From assembly GCA_013178015.1 (NCBI GenBank), contig JABLXR010000041.1:1-37275 (forward strand): a stretch of 37,275 nucleotides of DNA, in the 5' to 3' direction. Positions 1 to 8,786 of the stretch are shown in pieces. This DNA is from Anaerolineae bacterium. GTDB taxonomy: Bacteria; Chloroflexota; Anaerolineae; DRVO01. Both the position numbers and the translations under genes were made by a program. The notes beneath the pieces were generated by a model that was not told the origin of the DNA, did not search any database, and was given only the letters and a program-made list of their open reading frames with translations. The stretch's first letter is position 1; the number at the start of each line of letters is the position of its first letter.

Positions 1-690
1 GCGGCGCTGGGCACGATGGTGTTCCTGGCAGGCGTCCTCTTCATGCCCGACACCAGAGGCCAGGCCCACGGCCTCAACTCGGCCCAGAGCCTGTCCGGCT
101 ACGGGACCATCATAAGACGCCCTCCGGTGCTCCTACTGGGAGCCCTGCGCTTCGTGCCCACCGCCTACTGGGGTACGGCGGCGCTGCTCTTACCCCTCCT
201 CATATACCGTGTCTCCCATTCTCCCGCCATCGCCGCCTACTACGGTACCGTGAGCCTGCTCTTCGCCTCCGCCTGCCAGCTGGCAGTAGGAAGGCTGAGC
301 GACCGCATGGACCGCACCCGTCTGGTAGTGGCCCTGAGCGCCCTGATCGTGCTGGCGTCGCTCGCTGCCTCCGCCGTCACCGATAGCCTGATCGGCCTCT
401 ACCTCACCGGAGTGCTGGGCGCCGGCTTCGCCTGGGCCCTATCGGTCCCCATCCCCGGCCTGATTAGCCAGGTCTCGCCCGCCGGTGAGCAGGGACGCAC
501 CCTCGGCTTCACTCACATCTGCTGGTACTCGGGGATGATCGCGGGCACTCAGCTGGCGGGGTGGCTGGTCCAGGTGAACAGCGGCCTCCCCTTTCTGGTG
601 ATCGGTTTGTTCAACCTGACCGGCGTGGCCTGCGCGCTCATTCTGGCCCGCCAGGCGAGTCCTCCGCCCGAGGCTGATCGGAGTCGGTAG
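1..690 (+). CDS. MFS transporter, 3' part (5' end outside window)
   Basis: The frame is open from base 1 to a TAG at 688-690, so at least 229 C-terminal residues are present and the start lies upstream. The protein is strongly hydrophobic, with about six membrane segments. A basic loop after the third segment (GRLSDRMDRTRLV, roughly residues 97-109 of the visible part) matches the conserved G-R-x-x-D-R loop of the major facilitator superfamily. This suggests a proton-coupled or uniport carrier in the cytoplasmic membrane. The substrate cannot be told. The tail is short and hydrophilic. A methyltransferase gene starts 11 nt downstream, so the two are probably cotranscribed. MFS assignment is fairly sure; subfamily unknown. 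Confidence 0.75.
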   Translation, partial: AALGTMVFLAGVLFMPDTRGQAHGLNSAQSLSGYGTIIRRPPVLLLGALRFVPTAYWGTAALLLPLLIYRVSHSPAIAAYYGTVSLLFASACQLAVGRLSDRMDRTRLVVALSALIVLASLAASAVTDSLIGLYLTGVLGAGFAWALSVPIPGLISQVSPAGEQGRTLGFTHICWYSGMIAGTQLAGWLVQVNSGLPFLVIGLFNLTGVACALILARQASPPPEADRSR

Positions 691-701
691 GGAGGAGCAC
701 C

Positions 702-1313
702 TTGGCTCGCAGCCACTTCGATCTGGTGGCTCGGTTCTACGACCGCCTCCTGCCCTACTCCGGTCCCGAACCCCTCCTCAGGCTATTAGCGGTAAGGGAC
801 GGGCACCGGGTCTTGGACGTGGGCGGCGGCACTGGCCGGGTGATCGGCACCTTCGGGTGCCAGTGCCTCCTAGTGGTGCTAGACGCCTCCTGGGCCATGG
901 CGCGAGAGGCTACCGCCAAGGAGCTGCCCGCGTGTGTCGGTTGGGCAGAAACGCTGCCGTTCGCCGATGAGACCTTCGACCGGCTGGTGATGGTGGACGT
1001 CTTCCATCACCTGGACGACCAGGCTACGGCCGCGCGGGAGGTTGTGCGCGTCCTGGCCCCGGGCGGCATCGCCGTGATCGAGGAGCCCGACATTCGCCTG
1101 CGCCCGGTGAAGGCCATAGCCTTGGCCGAGCGACTCCTTCTCATGCGGAGCCGCTTCTACTCCGTGGCGGATATGGTTGCCATCTTCCGCCGAGCAGGGG
1201 CCGACACAGTGGAGCGACGGGAGGATCCACCCAACGTACGGCTGGTGATACGCCGGGGCGGCGGGACGCAGGGGGGCTCCGCTTCTCCCTCCAGCGCCGG
1301 GCCGGCAAGCTAA
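702..1313 (+). CDS. Class I SAM-dependent methyltransferase
   Basis: A 203-residue soluble protein of the UbiE/methyltransferase-11 type. Motif I is VLDVGGGTGRV near residues 38-48. A later acidic/hydrophobic strand (VMVDVFHHL) and the LAPGGIAVIEEPD segment correspond to motifs II-III. The start is TTG at 702, chosen because GGAGGAG lies at 691-697 with ideal spacing. The gene follows the MFS stop by 11 nt and precedes the SGNH hydrolase by 12 nt, so the three look like one transcript. The last 20 or so residues are Gly/Ser-rich and of low complexity. The methyl acceptor cannot be predicted. Confidence 0.85.
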   Translation: MARSHFDLVARFYDRLLPYSGPEPLLRLLAVRDGHRVLDVGGGTGRVIGTFGCQCLLVVLDASWAMAREATAKELPACVGWAETLPFADETFDRLVMVDVFHHLDDQATAAREVVRVLAPGGIAVIEEPDIRLRPVKAIALAERLLLMRSRFYSVADMVAIFRRAGADTVERREDPPNVRLVIRRGGGTQGGSASPSSAGPAS

Positions 1314-1325
1314 TCGGGAGGAAAG

Positions 1326-2069
1326 ATGAGACATGACCTGCACCCCGATCCCTTCCGCACCATGGTAGCTTTGGGCGAGAGCCACGTGGCCGGTGCCTCC
1401 GCCTCCAGTGAGGAGCGTCGCTGGGTGAATGTGACGGCTCGGCTCCTCGGTGAGTTCCAGGGGACCCCGGTAGCGCTCCACAACAAGGGCATTGGCGCCA
1501 ACGCTATCTCGCCCCGGAGCCCGGGGTACCCCACGTCCGCCAAGCCCAGCGCCCTGGAGCGCTACCGTCAGGACGTGATCCCTTTGGAGCCAGACCTCTT
1601 CATCCTCTCCTACGGCCTCAACGACATGCGAGCGGGCATGCCGCCGGAGGACTTCCGCCAGGACATGAAGCAGATCATTGAGGACGTGCGGCAGGCCTGC
1701 AATCCGGTCATGGTCCTGACCACCGTCTACTACATGACTGCCTACGACCTCTATCCCCCGTACGATGTAGGCAGCATCGCCGCCAGCGAAGTCTACAACC
1801 TGGTCATCCGCCAGCTTGCTCGGGAGCAGGGCTGCATCCTGGCCGATATCTGGGAGGCCGAAGGCAGGGCGGATTGGGCGATCCATCCGGACACCGTGCA
1901 CGCCAATGATCTCGGCCATGCTCTGATCGGCCACCGGGTCTTCGAGGCCATCGCCACCCGCTGCAGCGGAGTGGCCAAGGCAGTGACGGAGAGCCTGGCG
2001 GAGGCGAGGCAAGAGGTGGAGCGGACCATGGAGCAGAGGCGGCAGCCGCAAGACTACGGACGGCGGTGA
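1326..2069 (+). CDS. SGNH/GDSL-family hydrolase
   Basis: A 247-residue protein with the four SGNH blocks. Block I is GESHVAG, where GES replaces the usual GDS and supplies the nucleophilic Ser near residue 19. The middle glycine and asparagine lie around IGAN and YGLNDMRAG. The C-terminal Asp-x-x-His of block V is in PDTVHANDLGH. Family members are esterases, lipases or carbohydrate deacetylases. There is no signal peptide, so it is probably cytoplasmic. The start ATG is preceded by GGGAGGAAAG at 1316-1325. The C terminus is charged and Gln/Arg-rich. It is last in a three-gene cluster and converges on hicA. Substrate unknown. Confidence 0.82.
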   Translation: MRHDLHPDPFRTMVALGESHVAGASASSEERRWVNVTARLLGEFQGTPVALHNKGIGANAISPRSPGYPTSAKPSALERYRQDVIPLEPDLFILSYGLNDMRAGMPPEDFRQDMKQIIEDVRQACNPVMVLTTVYYMTAYDLYPPYDVGSIAASEVYNLVIRQLAREQGCILADIWEAEGRADWAIHPDTVHANDLGHALIGHRVFEAIATRCSGVAKAVTESLAEARQEVERTMEQRRQPQDYGRR

Positions 2070-2151
2070 GGGACAGCAGCGCCGGCTCGCACCCCGAGCC
2101 CTACCGAGGAGGTTCCAGAGGGCAGCCCGCATCGCGCCCCACAGGAAGCCC

Positions 2152-2358
2152 CTAGCGGCCCTGCAGGTCCTCCAGTGTGAGCCCGAGTTGACGCAGGATG
2201 GTCGACAGAGTCCTCGGAGCGATCTCGCGGGTGTGATGGGGCACTACGCTGATCCCGCCAGTACTGGGGTTACGCCAGATCTCGTGGCTGCCGCCGGCCT
2301 GACGCACGAACTCACAACCCAAACGGCGGAGTCTCTTCGCTAACTCGCCGTAGCGCAT
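2152..2358 (-). CDS. hicA: HicA-family mRNA interferase toxin (YcfA/HicA)
   Basis: A 68-residue basic protein with the HicA fold signature. An N-terminal helix (GELAKRLRRLGCEFVRQ) is followed by GGSHEIW, which carries the catalytic His near residue 25, then a strand with PHHTREIAPRTL and a final helix. Family members bind double-stranded RNA and cleave mRNA until bound by HicB. The ATG overlaps the hicB stop in a TGATG junction at 2356-2360, so the toxin is translationally coupled to the antitoxin. The order antitoxin then toxin is the reverse of the classical hicAB arrangement. Length is typical for the family. Confidence 0.88.
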   Translation of the reverse strand: MRYGELAKRLRRLGCEFVRQAGGSHEIWRNPSTGGISVVPHHTREIAPRTLSTILRQLGLTLEDLQGR

Positions 2359-2600
2359 CAGGCCGCGACGAGTACATAGAGACTGAACTCCTCCGACACA
2401 GGCTGGAGGCGGGCGGGAAGCGGCATGTCGAGCTGCCTGTACGCCTCAAGCAACTCCCGGGCGACGACCGGCGCCTGCCCATACACATCTTCCATCGTCT
2501 CACCTTCCACCAGGAAGCCCGGGAGAGCGTCGCTGGTAGCCAGGTAGCCTCCGGTCTCTGTGCGCTCGATTCGGATCGGGAGAGCGAACAGCGTGGACAT
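2358..2600 (-). CDS. hicB: HicB-family antitoxin, short form
   Basis: An 80-residue acidic protein with the HicB-like core: strand IRIERTETGGYLATSDALPG, then a strand and long helix containing EGETMEDVYGQAPVVARELLEAY. This partly degraded RNase-H-like fold binds HicA and blocks its active site. The protein ends shortly after the core with LYVLVAA. It lacks the C-terminal ribbon-helix-helix or HTH domain that lets longer HicB proteins repress their own promoter, so autoregulation is uncertain. The ATG is preceded by GAGGTGG. It is first in the pair and overlaps hicA by one base. Confidence 0.85.
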   Translation of the reverse strand: MSTLFALPIRIERTETGGYLATSDALPGFLVEGETMEDVYGQAPVVARELLEAYRQLDMPLPARLQPVSEEFSLYVLVAA

Positions 2601-3033
2601 CTACTGCCACCTCTGCACGTCATCCTACCTCAAAGCGAAGGTCCGCAGCAAGACCTCGCAAGAGCTCAGGATCGGGGGGACAAGTCTTCGCGCGCGACCC
2701 CGCTCTGGTGCTTCGCTGGGCTTAGGTCACTCTCTTGAGGCGTCCGCCTCCAGGCGCGGCGGCACCCTGGCGGGGAGGTTTGCTGCCAGGGCCCTTTCGC
2801 GCGTGGGCGCGCGAACTCCTCGAGGGGTGCCGAGCTTCGAACAGGGGAGAAGGCCAAGCTGGTGCCCTCGTTACGCTCCGGGAAGGCTCCCGGCTCACTG
2901 GGAGACTGCGCCAGCCTGCCGAAGCCGGATTGGCTTGCCGCAGCCCGGCGATTCATGCCCAGGCTGACGCGCGGGCGTGGCCAGCTCCCCCGATCTTGAA
3001 CGCATTCACGACCTCGATGGCCCCGCGTCCCGA
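2601..3033 (-). other. Intergenic region, no gene recognised
   Basis: About 430 bp between hicB and the next minus-strand gene. Several short frames cross it on both strands, but their translations are Arg/Pro/Gly/Ser-rich, overlap one another and resemble nothing I know. The hicBA promoter should lie in the right-hand 80 bp next to 2600. A weak TAGGAT-like -10 can be read there on the minus strand but is not convincing. The rest may be decayed sequence. Confidence 0.5.
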
Positions 3034-3546
3034 TCAGCCGGCGGGCTTCGCCCTCTCGAGCCGTCTAATCACGGTGTAGCTCATGGCCGCCAGGGCCAGA
3101 CCGATGATCACCGGTCGGTCGTACCCGTCTACCGAGAACATCTCCGCGAACCGAGCCGTGGAGGTGAAAAGGATCAGCGGCGGCAGGGCGAACAGGAGGC
3201 CTATCACCGCCGACGCCGGCACGGATGCTGGCGAGCGCAGTCCCACGAAGATGCTGAAAACCATGATGACCGCAGCGCCCCACCAGCCCAGCAGAAACAC
3301 AGCCTGCGCGGCGCGGACGGAGACGTCTCCTTGCCGGTCGAGGACGAAGGCGACCGCGACGAACAGGGCAGTCAAAGCGAAGGGGAGGACGAGCAAGCCC
3401 CGCAGCACCGCAGACAGCTCCATGCGGGGGAACGCCCGGACGATGGCCGAGCGGTCCTGCACCAGCGCTCTCACCCCCGACCAGAGAAGGACCATCGCGA
3501 TGAGGGCGTCTACGATGACGATGAGAAGGTTTCTGGAGATCATCAT
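3034..3546 (-). CDS. Hypothetical integral membrane protein, about five membrane segments
   Basis: A 170-residue hydrophobic protein that I do not recognise. Membrane segments are suggested near residues 5-24, 44-67, 80-102, 112-132 and 145-160, joined by short polar loops. The C terminus is basic (RRLERAKPAG), consistent with a cytoplasmic end. Two ATG codons are adjacent at the start. GGAGGA touches the first, so the second ATG at 3543 has better ribosome-site spacing. It sits downstream of the M19 dipeptidase on the same strand, but a hairpin-forming repeat in the roughly 200 bp gap may separate transcription. No motif suggests a transporter or enzyme class. Confidence 0.6.
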   Translation of the reverse strand: MMISRNLLIVIVDALIAMVLLWSGVRALVQDRSAIVRAFPRMELSAVLRGLLVLPFALTALFVAVAFVLDRQGDVSVRAAQAVFLLGWWGAAVIMVFSIFVGLRSPASVPASAVIGLLFALPPLILFTSTARFAEMFSVDGYDRPVIIGLALAAMSYTVIRRLERAKPAG

Positions 3547-3600
3547 TCCTCCGTGGCCGTGGGCGGCCAGGGGTGCCGGCCCAGGAACGTTTGGGCTGGT

Positions 3601-3668
3601 GGCTGGCCGCCCTGCGGAGGCCTGGGTCCTGCGCCTACGGCAGGGCGGCCCCCCGTGCCGTCCCTACA
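3601..3668. repeat. Inverted repeat with 11-bp perfect stem (element J)
   Basis: GGCCGCCCTGC at 3605-3615 is matched by its exact reverse complement at 3640-3650. On the right the element ends in CCGTGCCGTCCCTAC. It lies between the M19 stop at 3743 and the membrane-protein start at 3546, so it could act as a transcription end for the dipeptidase gene, although no T-tract follows. The minus-strand word GTAGGGACGG resembles GTAGGGGCGA found on the minus-strand-facing repeat cluster near 26573. Confidence 0.6.
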
Positions 3669-3742
3669 ACCAACCTGTCGTCCGTAGGGCCAGAACCACT
3701 AGCCACACCGTAGCTCTGTGCGCTTGTGCCTGCCTTGCCGCT

Positions 3743-4774
3743 CTACCGACCGATGGCGTCACCCAGTACTCTAAGGGTGTTCTCCCCCAGAATCCTACGG
3801 ATGTCGGCTTCGCCGTATCCTCGCTCCAGCAGTCCAGCGGTGATGCGAGGCATGTGAGTGGCATCGGGCAGGAGGGTCCCCCCTCCATCAAAGTCCGACC
3901 CGATGCTCACTGACTCCACGCCGGCCACCCTAGCCACGTGATCCACGTGGTCCAAGAACCTTTCCAGGCTGGGGTTCCGCTTATCCACGAACATGGGCAC
4001 GAAGCTCAGTCCTATTACCCCGCCATTGCGGGCCAGAGCCCGGAGCTGATCGTCGCTCAGGTTGCGCGGATGGTCGCAAAGGGCGCGAGCGTTGCCGTGG
4101 GAGAAGATCACCGGGCGCGTTGTCACCTCCAAGGCGCTGAAGAAAGCCGACGGGCTGACGTGAGCCAGGTCCACCAGCATCCCCAGCCGGTTCATCTCCT
4201 GCACCAGCGCCCGGCCGTAGTGAGTCAGCCCCACCCCGTCGCGCGCCTCCAGGTTGCCATCGGCGGCGGCACTGCTGACGTTGTGGGTTAGCCCGATGGA
4301 CCGGACCCCGAGTTCGTACAGGGATCGGAGGACGTTCAGGCTGTGCTCGGTGCCGTCGGCGTGCTCGATGGCGAGCACAATAGCTGGTGTGCCCTGCTGC
4401 CGGGCGCGAAGGATGTCGTTAGCGCGGCGCACTATGGCGGCGGCAGCGCCGCTCTGCTCCAGGTCGCGGAAGAGGTAGCCGAAACCGTCCATGGCGTAGG
4501 CCAGGTGGTTGTGCCGCGCTAGCGTCACGTCAACGGCGAAGAAGCCCGCATCGATGCCACCCTGCAGCATCTTGGGGAAGTTGATCTGGATCGGTTCTGC
4601 CCCCTCTCGAGGGGATTCATGCCCGCGCAGAAAGGAGATAGTGCCAGAGAAGCGGCCCTCGACCCCCTGATCGCCCTGGGCCAGGCTCAGGTTGCCGCGC
4701 CGTATGTGAGCCACGATAGTGTCGTTGTGGGAATCCACCACCAGTGCGTCGCGATGCAGCTCCTCGTAGCTCAT
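3743..4774 (-). CDS. Membrane dipeptidase (peptidase family M19, renal dipeptidase type)
   Basis: A 343-residue zinc dipeptidase of the amidohydrolase superfamily, expected to cut dipeptides, including those with D-residues. The first metal motif is DSHND at residues 14-18. The bridging Glu is E137 in LAIEHADG. Zinc-binding histidines are H205 in VDLAHVS and H226 in FSHGNAR, followed by the typical DHPRNLSDDQLRAL segment. The final Asp motif is GSDFDGGG. Length and motif order match the family, with no truncation. The ATG at 4774 has GGGAGGGG seven bases upstream. There is no signal peptide, so it is probably cytoplasmic despite the family name. Its role is likely peptide scavenging. Confidence 0.93.
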   Translation of the reverse strand: MSYEELHRDALVVDSHNDTIVAHIRRGNLSLAQGDQGVEGRFSGTISFLRGHESPREGAEPIQINFPKMLQGGIDAGFFAVDVTLARHNHLAYAMDGFGYLFRDLEQSGAAAAIVRRANDILRARQQGTPAIVLAIEHADGTEHSLNVLRSLYELGVRSIGLTHNVSSAAADGNLEARDGVGLTHYGRALVQEMNRLGMLVDLAHVSPSAFFSALEVTTRPVIFSHGNARALCDHPRNLSDDQLRALARNGGVIGLSFVPMFVDKRNPSLERFLDHVDHVARVAGVESVSIGSDFDGGGTLLPDATHMPRITAGLLERGYGEADIRRILGENTLRVLGDAIGR

Positions 4775-5159
4775 ATGTGTCCCCTCCCGCTGCCGGTAGG
4801 CACGATGGCCGAGTGGCGGCTAGGCCGCATTATAGCAGGAGGCAACCCTCCCGGCTCGGCGCGGTAGCTCGGCCCGAGGTCAGCAGATGAGCTTCTGCAG
4901 CGCCAGTGGCGGTCACGCCGCCCCGAACGGACAGAGAGGCGGGGAGCCCTACCTGGGCTCCCCGTAAGCGTGGTATGAAGGGGGGAACAGGAGACAAGAG
5001 GCGGTGGAATGGGGGGATTCCACCCGATGGTTGTGTCCTCTCTCCCTCGATTCACCTTAGATTGTGGCAAAGCCGCATTAAAAGCCCATAAAGGCAACCT
5101 TAGAGGTACATTACAGAAGCAGGAACCCGACGGCCTCAACACTACCTATGAGCCCCCTC
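4775..5159. other. Intergenic region with a 10-bp perfect hairpin
   Basis: About 385 bp between the M19 start and the cupin stop, both on the minus strand. It contains a perfect inverted repeat at 4940-4964: a 10-bp stem starting CGGGGAGCCC, with a 5-base loop. No T-tract follows on either strand, so it is a candidate processing or termination hairpin rather than a clear intrinsic terminator. The M19 promoter should lie to its left. I see no gene or tRNA here. Confidence 0.5.
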
Positions 5160-5519
5160 TCATTCCCTGAGCGGACGCACGCCCTCCAGCCACTCCTGAG
5201 GAACCAGGCAGATGAAGCGAAGGCTATCCTCGCCCGTATTGGTGAAGTGGTGGGCCTCGCCTCCAGGCACCAGTACCGTGCTACCCTCGGCAATGGGTCT
5301 TTCTCCTCCATCGCTGACTACCACACCGCGGCCCGCCAGGACGAACACCTCGTGCTCCCACCAGTGGCTGTGGTGGGGCGTGCTGGCGCCGGGCTCCACC
5401 TCGAAGACACGCAGGTTGAAGATGGGCGCCCCCTCACGCGGCCCGATCACCAACCGCATGGTCACTCCCTCAGCGGCCACCTCCGCCGGTACTTCGCTGT
5501 AGTGCCGAACCCGTACCAT
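5160..5519 (-). CDS. Small cupin-domain protein
   Basis: A 119-residue single-domain cupin. Motif 1 is seen in PGASTPHHSHWWEHEVFVLAGRG, with the His-x-His pair and Glu that usually bind a metal. Motif 2 is in PGGEAHHFTN with the last His. Cupins of this size are sugar or keto-acid isomerases, dioxygenases or metal-bound sensors, so the reaction is not predictable. The ATG follows AGGAAGG closely. The histidine kinase gene ends 32 nt upstream on the same strand, so the two may be cotranscribed. In that case the cupin could serve as a small output or ligand-binding protein, but this is speculation. Confidence 0.85.
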   Translation of the reverse strand: MVRVRHYSEVPAEVAAEGVTMRLVIGPREGAPIFNLRVFEVEPGASTPHHSHWWEHEVFVLAGRGVVVSDGGERPIAEGSTVLVPGGEAHHFTNTGEDSLRFICLVPQEWLEGVRPLRE

Positions 5520-5551
5520 CTGCCTTCCTCTCCCCTCTCACCGATCTTCGC

Positions 5552-8500
5552 TCACACGCTCTCGCCGTCGGTCGGGCCCATGATGGGCAGACGCACTCTG
5601 AACGTGCTTCCGCGGTTGAGTTCGCTCTCTGCCTCAATGGTGCCGCCATGCATATCCACTATCGCTTTCGAGATGTACAGCCCCAGGCCGGTGCCGCTCA
5701 CGCCTGACTCGGTCACGTTATGGCCACGGAAGAAGCGCTGGAAAAGGTGGGGCAAATCATCGGCCGGTATGCCCACTCCCGTATCGCTGACGGCGATCTC
5801 CAGAGTCTTGCCGTCCACTTGACGGGCGGAGACGACGATCTTGCCTCCCGGCGGGGTGAACTTGACCGCGTTGCTGAGCAGGTTGCTCACCACCTGCTCC
5901 AAGCGCCGCGGATCTCCCCTGATCTCGGGCAGAGGGGGCTCTTCCTCCACCACCAAGTCCACCACTAGCTCCTCCAGCACCGGCTGGATGCGAGCAACGG
6001 AACTGCGCAGCAGCTCCCCTGGCCGGACCAAAGCCATCTCCATGTCGAACCGGTTGCTCTCCAGCCGCGACACGTCCAGGAGGTCGTCTATCAACCACTC
6101 CAGTCGCTCTCCGCTCTCGAAAACGGTTCCCAGGAACTCCTTCTGTAGCGGGCTCAGCAGGCCGGCTCCCCCATCCAGGAGGAGTTCGGTGTAACCCTTG
6201 ATGGACGCCAGAGGAGTGCGCAGTTCGTGGGACACGCTGGCGAGGAACTCGGACTTCATCTCCTCCAGGTGAGCTCGCTCCCGCTCCGCCGCCTTGATGT
6301 CGGTGATGTCCTGGTACACCGCCACCGCCCCGGTGATATAGCCCTCCCTGTCGAGGATGGGCGCCGAACTAGCCCGCAGGTCCCGCCTTCTGCCGTCTCC
6401 CCAAAGCAGAATCACCTCTTCGGCGGCACAGACTTCACCGTGCCGAGCGGACCGGGCCAGGGGCAGCTCATCAGGATGGTAGGGACGAAGGTCGCCGTGG
6501 CATACCCTGGCAGCATCGCTATCCGTTGGCTGTGCGCCTCCGACCAGAGGATGGGCGCGGAGCCCCTCGGCAGCCCGGTTGGCGAGCTGCACTCGCCCCT
6601 CCCGGTCGCACACCACTATGGCCTCGGGTGCGCTCTCGATCACCGCTCTCAGCCGAGCGCGCTCTTCCTCCAGCTCAGCCGCGCGTTGCTGGCTCTCCGC
6701 CGCCAGTTCCTCGATGCGCCCTCGGGCCCGGACGGACGCCGTCACGTCCAGCAGGCAGAGCACCAGCCCCACCACTTCCCCCTTCGAGTTCTTCACCGGC
6801 ACCAGGGACCAGTCCCAGTACTCAGGCCCGAACTCCCTGGAACGGGGGAAGGTAAAGCCCCGCTCGTGGAAGCGAACCGGAAGGCCCGAGTCCCGACCCC
6901 ACTCGAATACCCGCCGGACTTCGAGGTCCGGCAGCACGTCGAAGAAGCTGCGGCCGACCAGGCTCTCGGCGGTGGTGCCGAGGGCATCAGCAAAGTTGGC
7001 GTTGACCCTCACCAGCTCCAGGCGGCGGTTGAGGTAGGCCAGGTAGGTGTCGGTGTTATCCATGATGGCCCGGAGCACGTCGCGCTCATGCTCCAGACTG
7101 GCGGCCAGCTCCTCCACTCGTTGGCGAGCCCTCACCGACTCGGTGACTTCCCGTGCCACGATGAGAACGTCCCGGCCCCCGTCAGGAGACTCAGAGGGCA
7201 TCACCGTCACCCACCAATAGGTCAGCCCCCGGGGAAGCCCATCCAGCCTAGCTTCCTCCTGCTGGCAGGGGACACCGGTGTCCCTCACGGTTCGTATGGC
7301 ATGGGCCAGGCGGCTGGCCTCGCCGTCTGGCACCAGGTCGCTTATGGGCACTCCAGGTACCGCCAGCGATCGGTAAGGCTCACCCAGGAGCGCCAGGCCC
7401 CCCGAGTTGATCCACTTGAGTCGCAGGCTCTCGCCGTCCACCACGGCCATACCCACGGGGATGCTGTCCGTCACCGACTGCAGGAACCGGCGATGCCGAA
7501 TCTCGGCCTGGTATAAGCGGGATCTCTCCAGCGCCAGGGAGATCAACGCGGACAGATGGGTGGCAAACTCCCGCTGAGCCCGGGTGAAAGCCGTGGGACG
7601 GCAGTAGCTGAATGACAGCACCCCCTTGACGCGGTGGTCGGTAAGGAGTGGCACGCCCAGACAAGCCTGGTACCCAGCCTCAAGCAGCCACGAGCCTGGG
7701 CTAACCTGGGAGCTGGCAATATCCTCGATCATCACCAAGCGTCGCCTCTGAGCCACCCGACCACAGAGAGGAAACTGCGCCTCCGAGCCACGCCGACCCA
7801 CGAGGCCCGGCACATGGCCGGAGGCGTAGGCGATCACCCACTCGTCCTGCTCGCGCAGGATCACAGCCACGGCGTCGGCCTTCAGGGCTTGCAGGCATTC
7901 CTGCATCACTGCCGCCATCATCATGTCGAGGTCGAAGGTGGCACTCACAGCGGCGTCGACCCGGTCCAGGGCCTCACTCAAGCTCCTGGCCTCCTGCAGC
8001 CGCCCCTCCACCCGCCCCCGATGGATGGCGTTGGCCACAGCCTCACCCACCATGTGAAGGAAATGAGCCTCTCGGTCGAAAGCGGCAGCGCCGGGCCGGA
8101 CCCAGTCGAACCCGATGAACCCCAGGAGCTCGCCTGAGGCAACCAGAGGTAGCACGACCACGCTCTCTATGCTCTGGGCCCGGAGAATCTCCCTTTCCGC
8201 CTCCGCCTCTGGAGGCAGGCTGCTCACGTCAGGAACCACGATCGGTTCGCCGCGTCGGAGGTGTGCCATCCACCAGGGGAAGTCGGCGCTCGAAAGAGCT
8301 TGCAGCCGAAGGATCTGCGGCTCCACTCCGGGAGCACACCACTCGTGGGTGTTGTCCATCCAGTCGGTGCCATCCCGGAACAGAAAGACGTAGCTGCGGT
8401 CGGCCCCACAGAACTGGCCCGCCAGGCGCAGAGCCTCGTCTATGCCCTCGCCCAAGGCCTCGTAAGGCAAGCGCACCAGGTCGGTACAGATGCGCCGCAC

Positions 8501-8563
8501 CAGTCGCTCTGCCGCCAGGTCGTCGCCGCGGCGGCCCTGCCGCTCGATCTTGCTCTCCTGCAC
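5552..8563 (-). CDS. Hybrid-input sensor histidine kinase (GAF-GAF-PAS-PAS-PAS-HisKA-HATPase)
   Basis: A 1003-residue soluble kinase without membrane segments. Two GAF domains (about 20-185 and 195-350) are followed by three PAS domains (about 355-480, 490-615 and 640-760). The second and third PAS are preceded by coiled-coil linkers (VRARQRVEELAASLE and VRARGRIEELAAESQ). The H-box SHELRTP places the phosphorylated His at residue 779. The N-box is SNLLSNAVKF (about 893-902), G1 is DTGVGIP at 927-933 and G2 is GTGLGL at 957-962. All catalytic boxes are intact. The start is GTG, with GGAGG six bases upstream. No response regulator is adjacent, so it is an orphan kinase. GAF/PAS inputs suggest a small molecule, redox or light signal. 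Confidence 0.93.
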   Translation of the reverse strand: MQESKIERQGRRGDDLAAERLVRRICTDLVRLPYEALGEGIDEALRLAGQFCGADRSYVFLFRDGTDWMDNTHEWCAPGVEPQILRLQALSSADFPWWMAHLRRGEPIVVPDVSSLPPEAEAEREILRAQSIESVVVLPLVASGELLGFIGFDWVRPGAAAFDREAHFLHMVGEAVANAIHRGRVEGRLQEARSLSEALDRVDAAVSATFDLDMMMAAVMQECLQALKADAVAVILREQDEWVIAYASGHVPGLVGRRGSEAQFPLCGRVAQRRRLVMIEDIASSQVSPGSWLLEAGYQACLGVPLLTDHRVKGVLSFSYCRPTAFTRAQREFATHLSALISLALERSRLYQAEIRHRRFLQSVTDSIPVGMAVVDGESLRLKWINSGGLALLGEPYRSLAVPGVPISDLVPDGEASRLAHAIRTVRDTGVPCQQEEARLDGLPRGLTYWWVTVMPSESPDGGRDVLIVAREVTESVRARQRVEELAASLEHERDVLRAIMDNTDTYLAYLNRRLELVRVNANFADALGTTAESLVGRSFFDVLPDLEVRRVFEWGRDSGLPVRFHERGFTFPRSREFGPEYWDWSLVPVKNSKGEVVGLVLCLLDVTASVRARGRIEELAAESQQRAAELEEERARLRAVIESAPEAIVVCDREGRVQLANRAAEGLRAHPLVGGAQPTDSDAARVCHGDLRPYHPDELPLARSARHGEVCAAEEVILLWGDGRRRDLRASSAPILDREGYITGAVAVYQDITDIKAAERERAHLEEMKSEFLASVSHELRTPLASIKGYTELLLDGGAGLLSPLQKEFLGTVFESGERLEWLIDDLLDVSRLESNRFDMEMALVRPGELLRSSVARIQPVLEELVVDLVVEEEPPLPEIRGDPRRLEQVVSNLLSNAVKFTPPGGKIVVSARQVDGKTLEIAVSDTGVGIPADDLPHLFQRFFRGHNVTESGVSGTGLGLYISKAIVDMHGGTIEAESELNRGSTFRVRLPIMGPTDGESV

Positions 8564-8721
8564 TCGCTCCTCCGCGTGGTGACCTAGGATGATACAGGTT
8601 ACCCGTTCCGGGGAGTCGGGCGCGGCGCTAGCGCGTGCCCGCGATCAGAAGGGGCTTCTTGCCCCCTCTCGCAGTACCTGTGCCTTCCCCCTGCTCCCTG
8701 GCCGACAGACACCCGTCCCCT

Positions 8722-8749
8722 TTGACAGCCGGCCGTACGATGCTAATGT
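8722..8749 (+). promoter_or_regulatory. Candidate sigma-70-type promoter for the PIG-L cluster
   Basis: A perfect -35 TTGACA at 8722-8727, a 16-bp spacer and a -10-like TAATGT at 8744-8749 preceded by TGC, an extended -10. It lies 38 bp before the ATG at 8787. This argues that the true deacetylase start is 8787 and not an upstream in-frame codon. Confidence 0.55.
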
Positions 8750-8786
8750 GGTGCCCATCCTTCAACATGATGGACTGGAGCGCGAC

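Noticed and set aside
879-2132. Long minus-strand frame of 417 codons opposite the methyltransferase and SGNH genes
   Set aside because: It is antisense to two well-supported genes and its translation is Gly/His/Arg/Val-rich without domains. GC-rich codon use keeps antisense frames open.
4940-4964. Intrinsic terminator
   Set aside because: The stem is perfect but no T-tract follows on either strand; kept only as a hairpin.
6227-7516. Long plus-strand frame opposite the histidine kinase
   Set aside because: Antisense shadow; the kinase has every catalytic box on the other strand.
8589-8786. N-terminal extension of the first PIG-L deacetylase
   Set aside because: A promoter lies inside it, it has no family match, and the ATG at 8787 with GGAG gives the same length as the paralogue.
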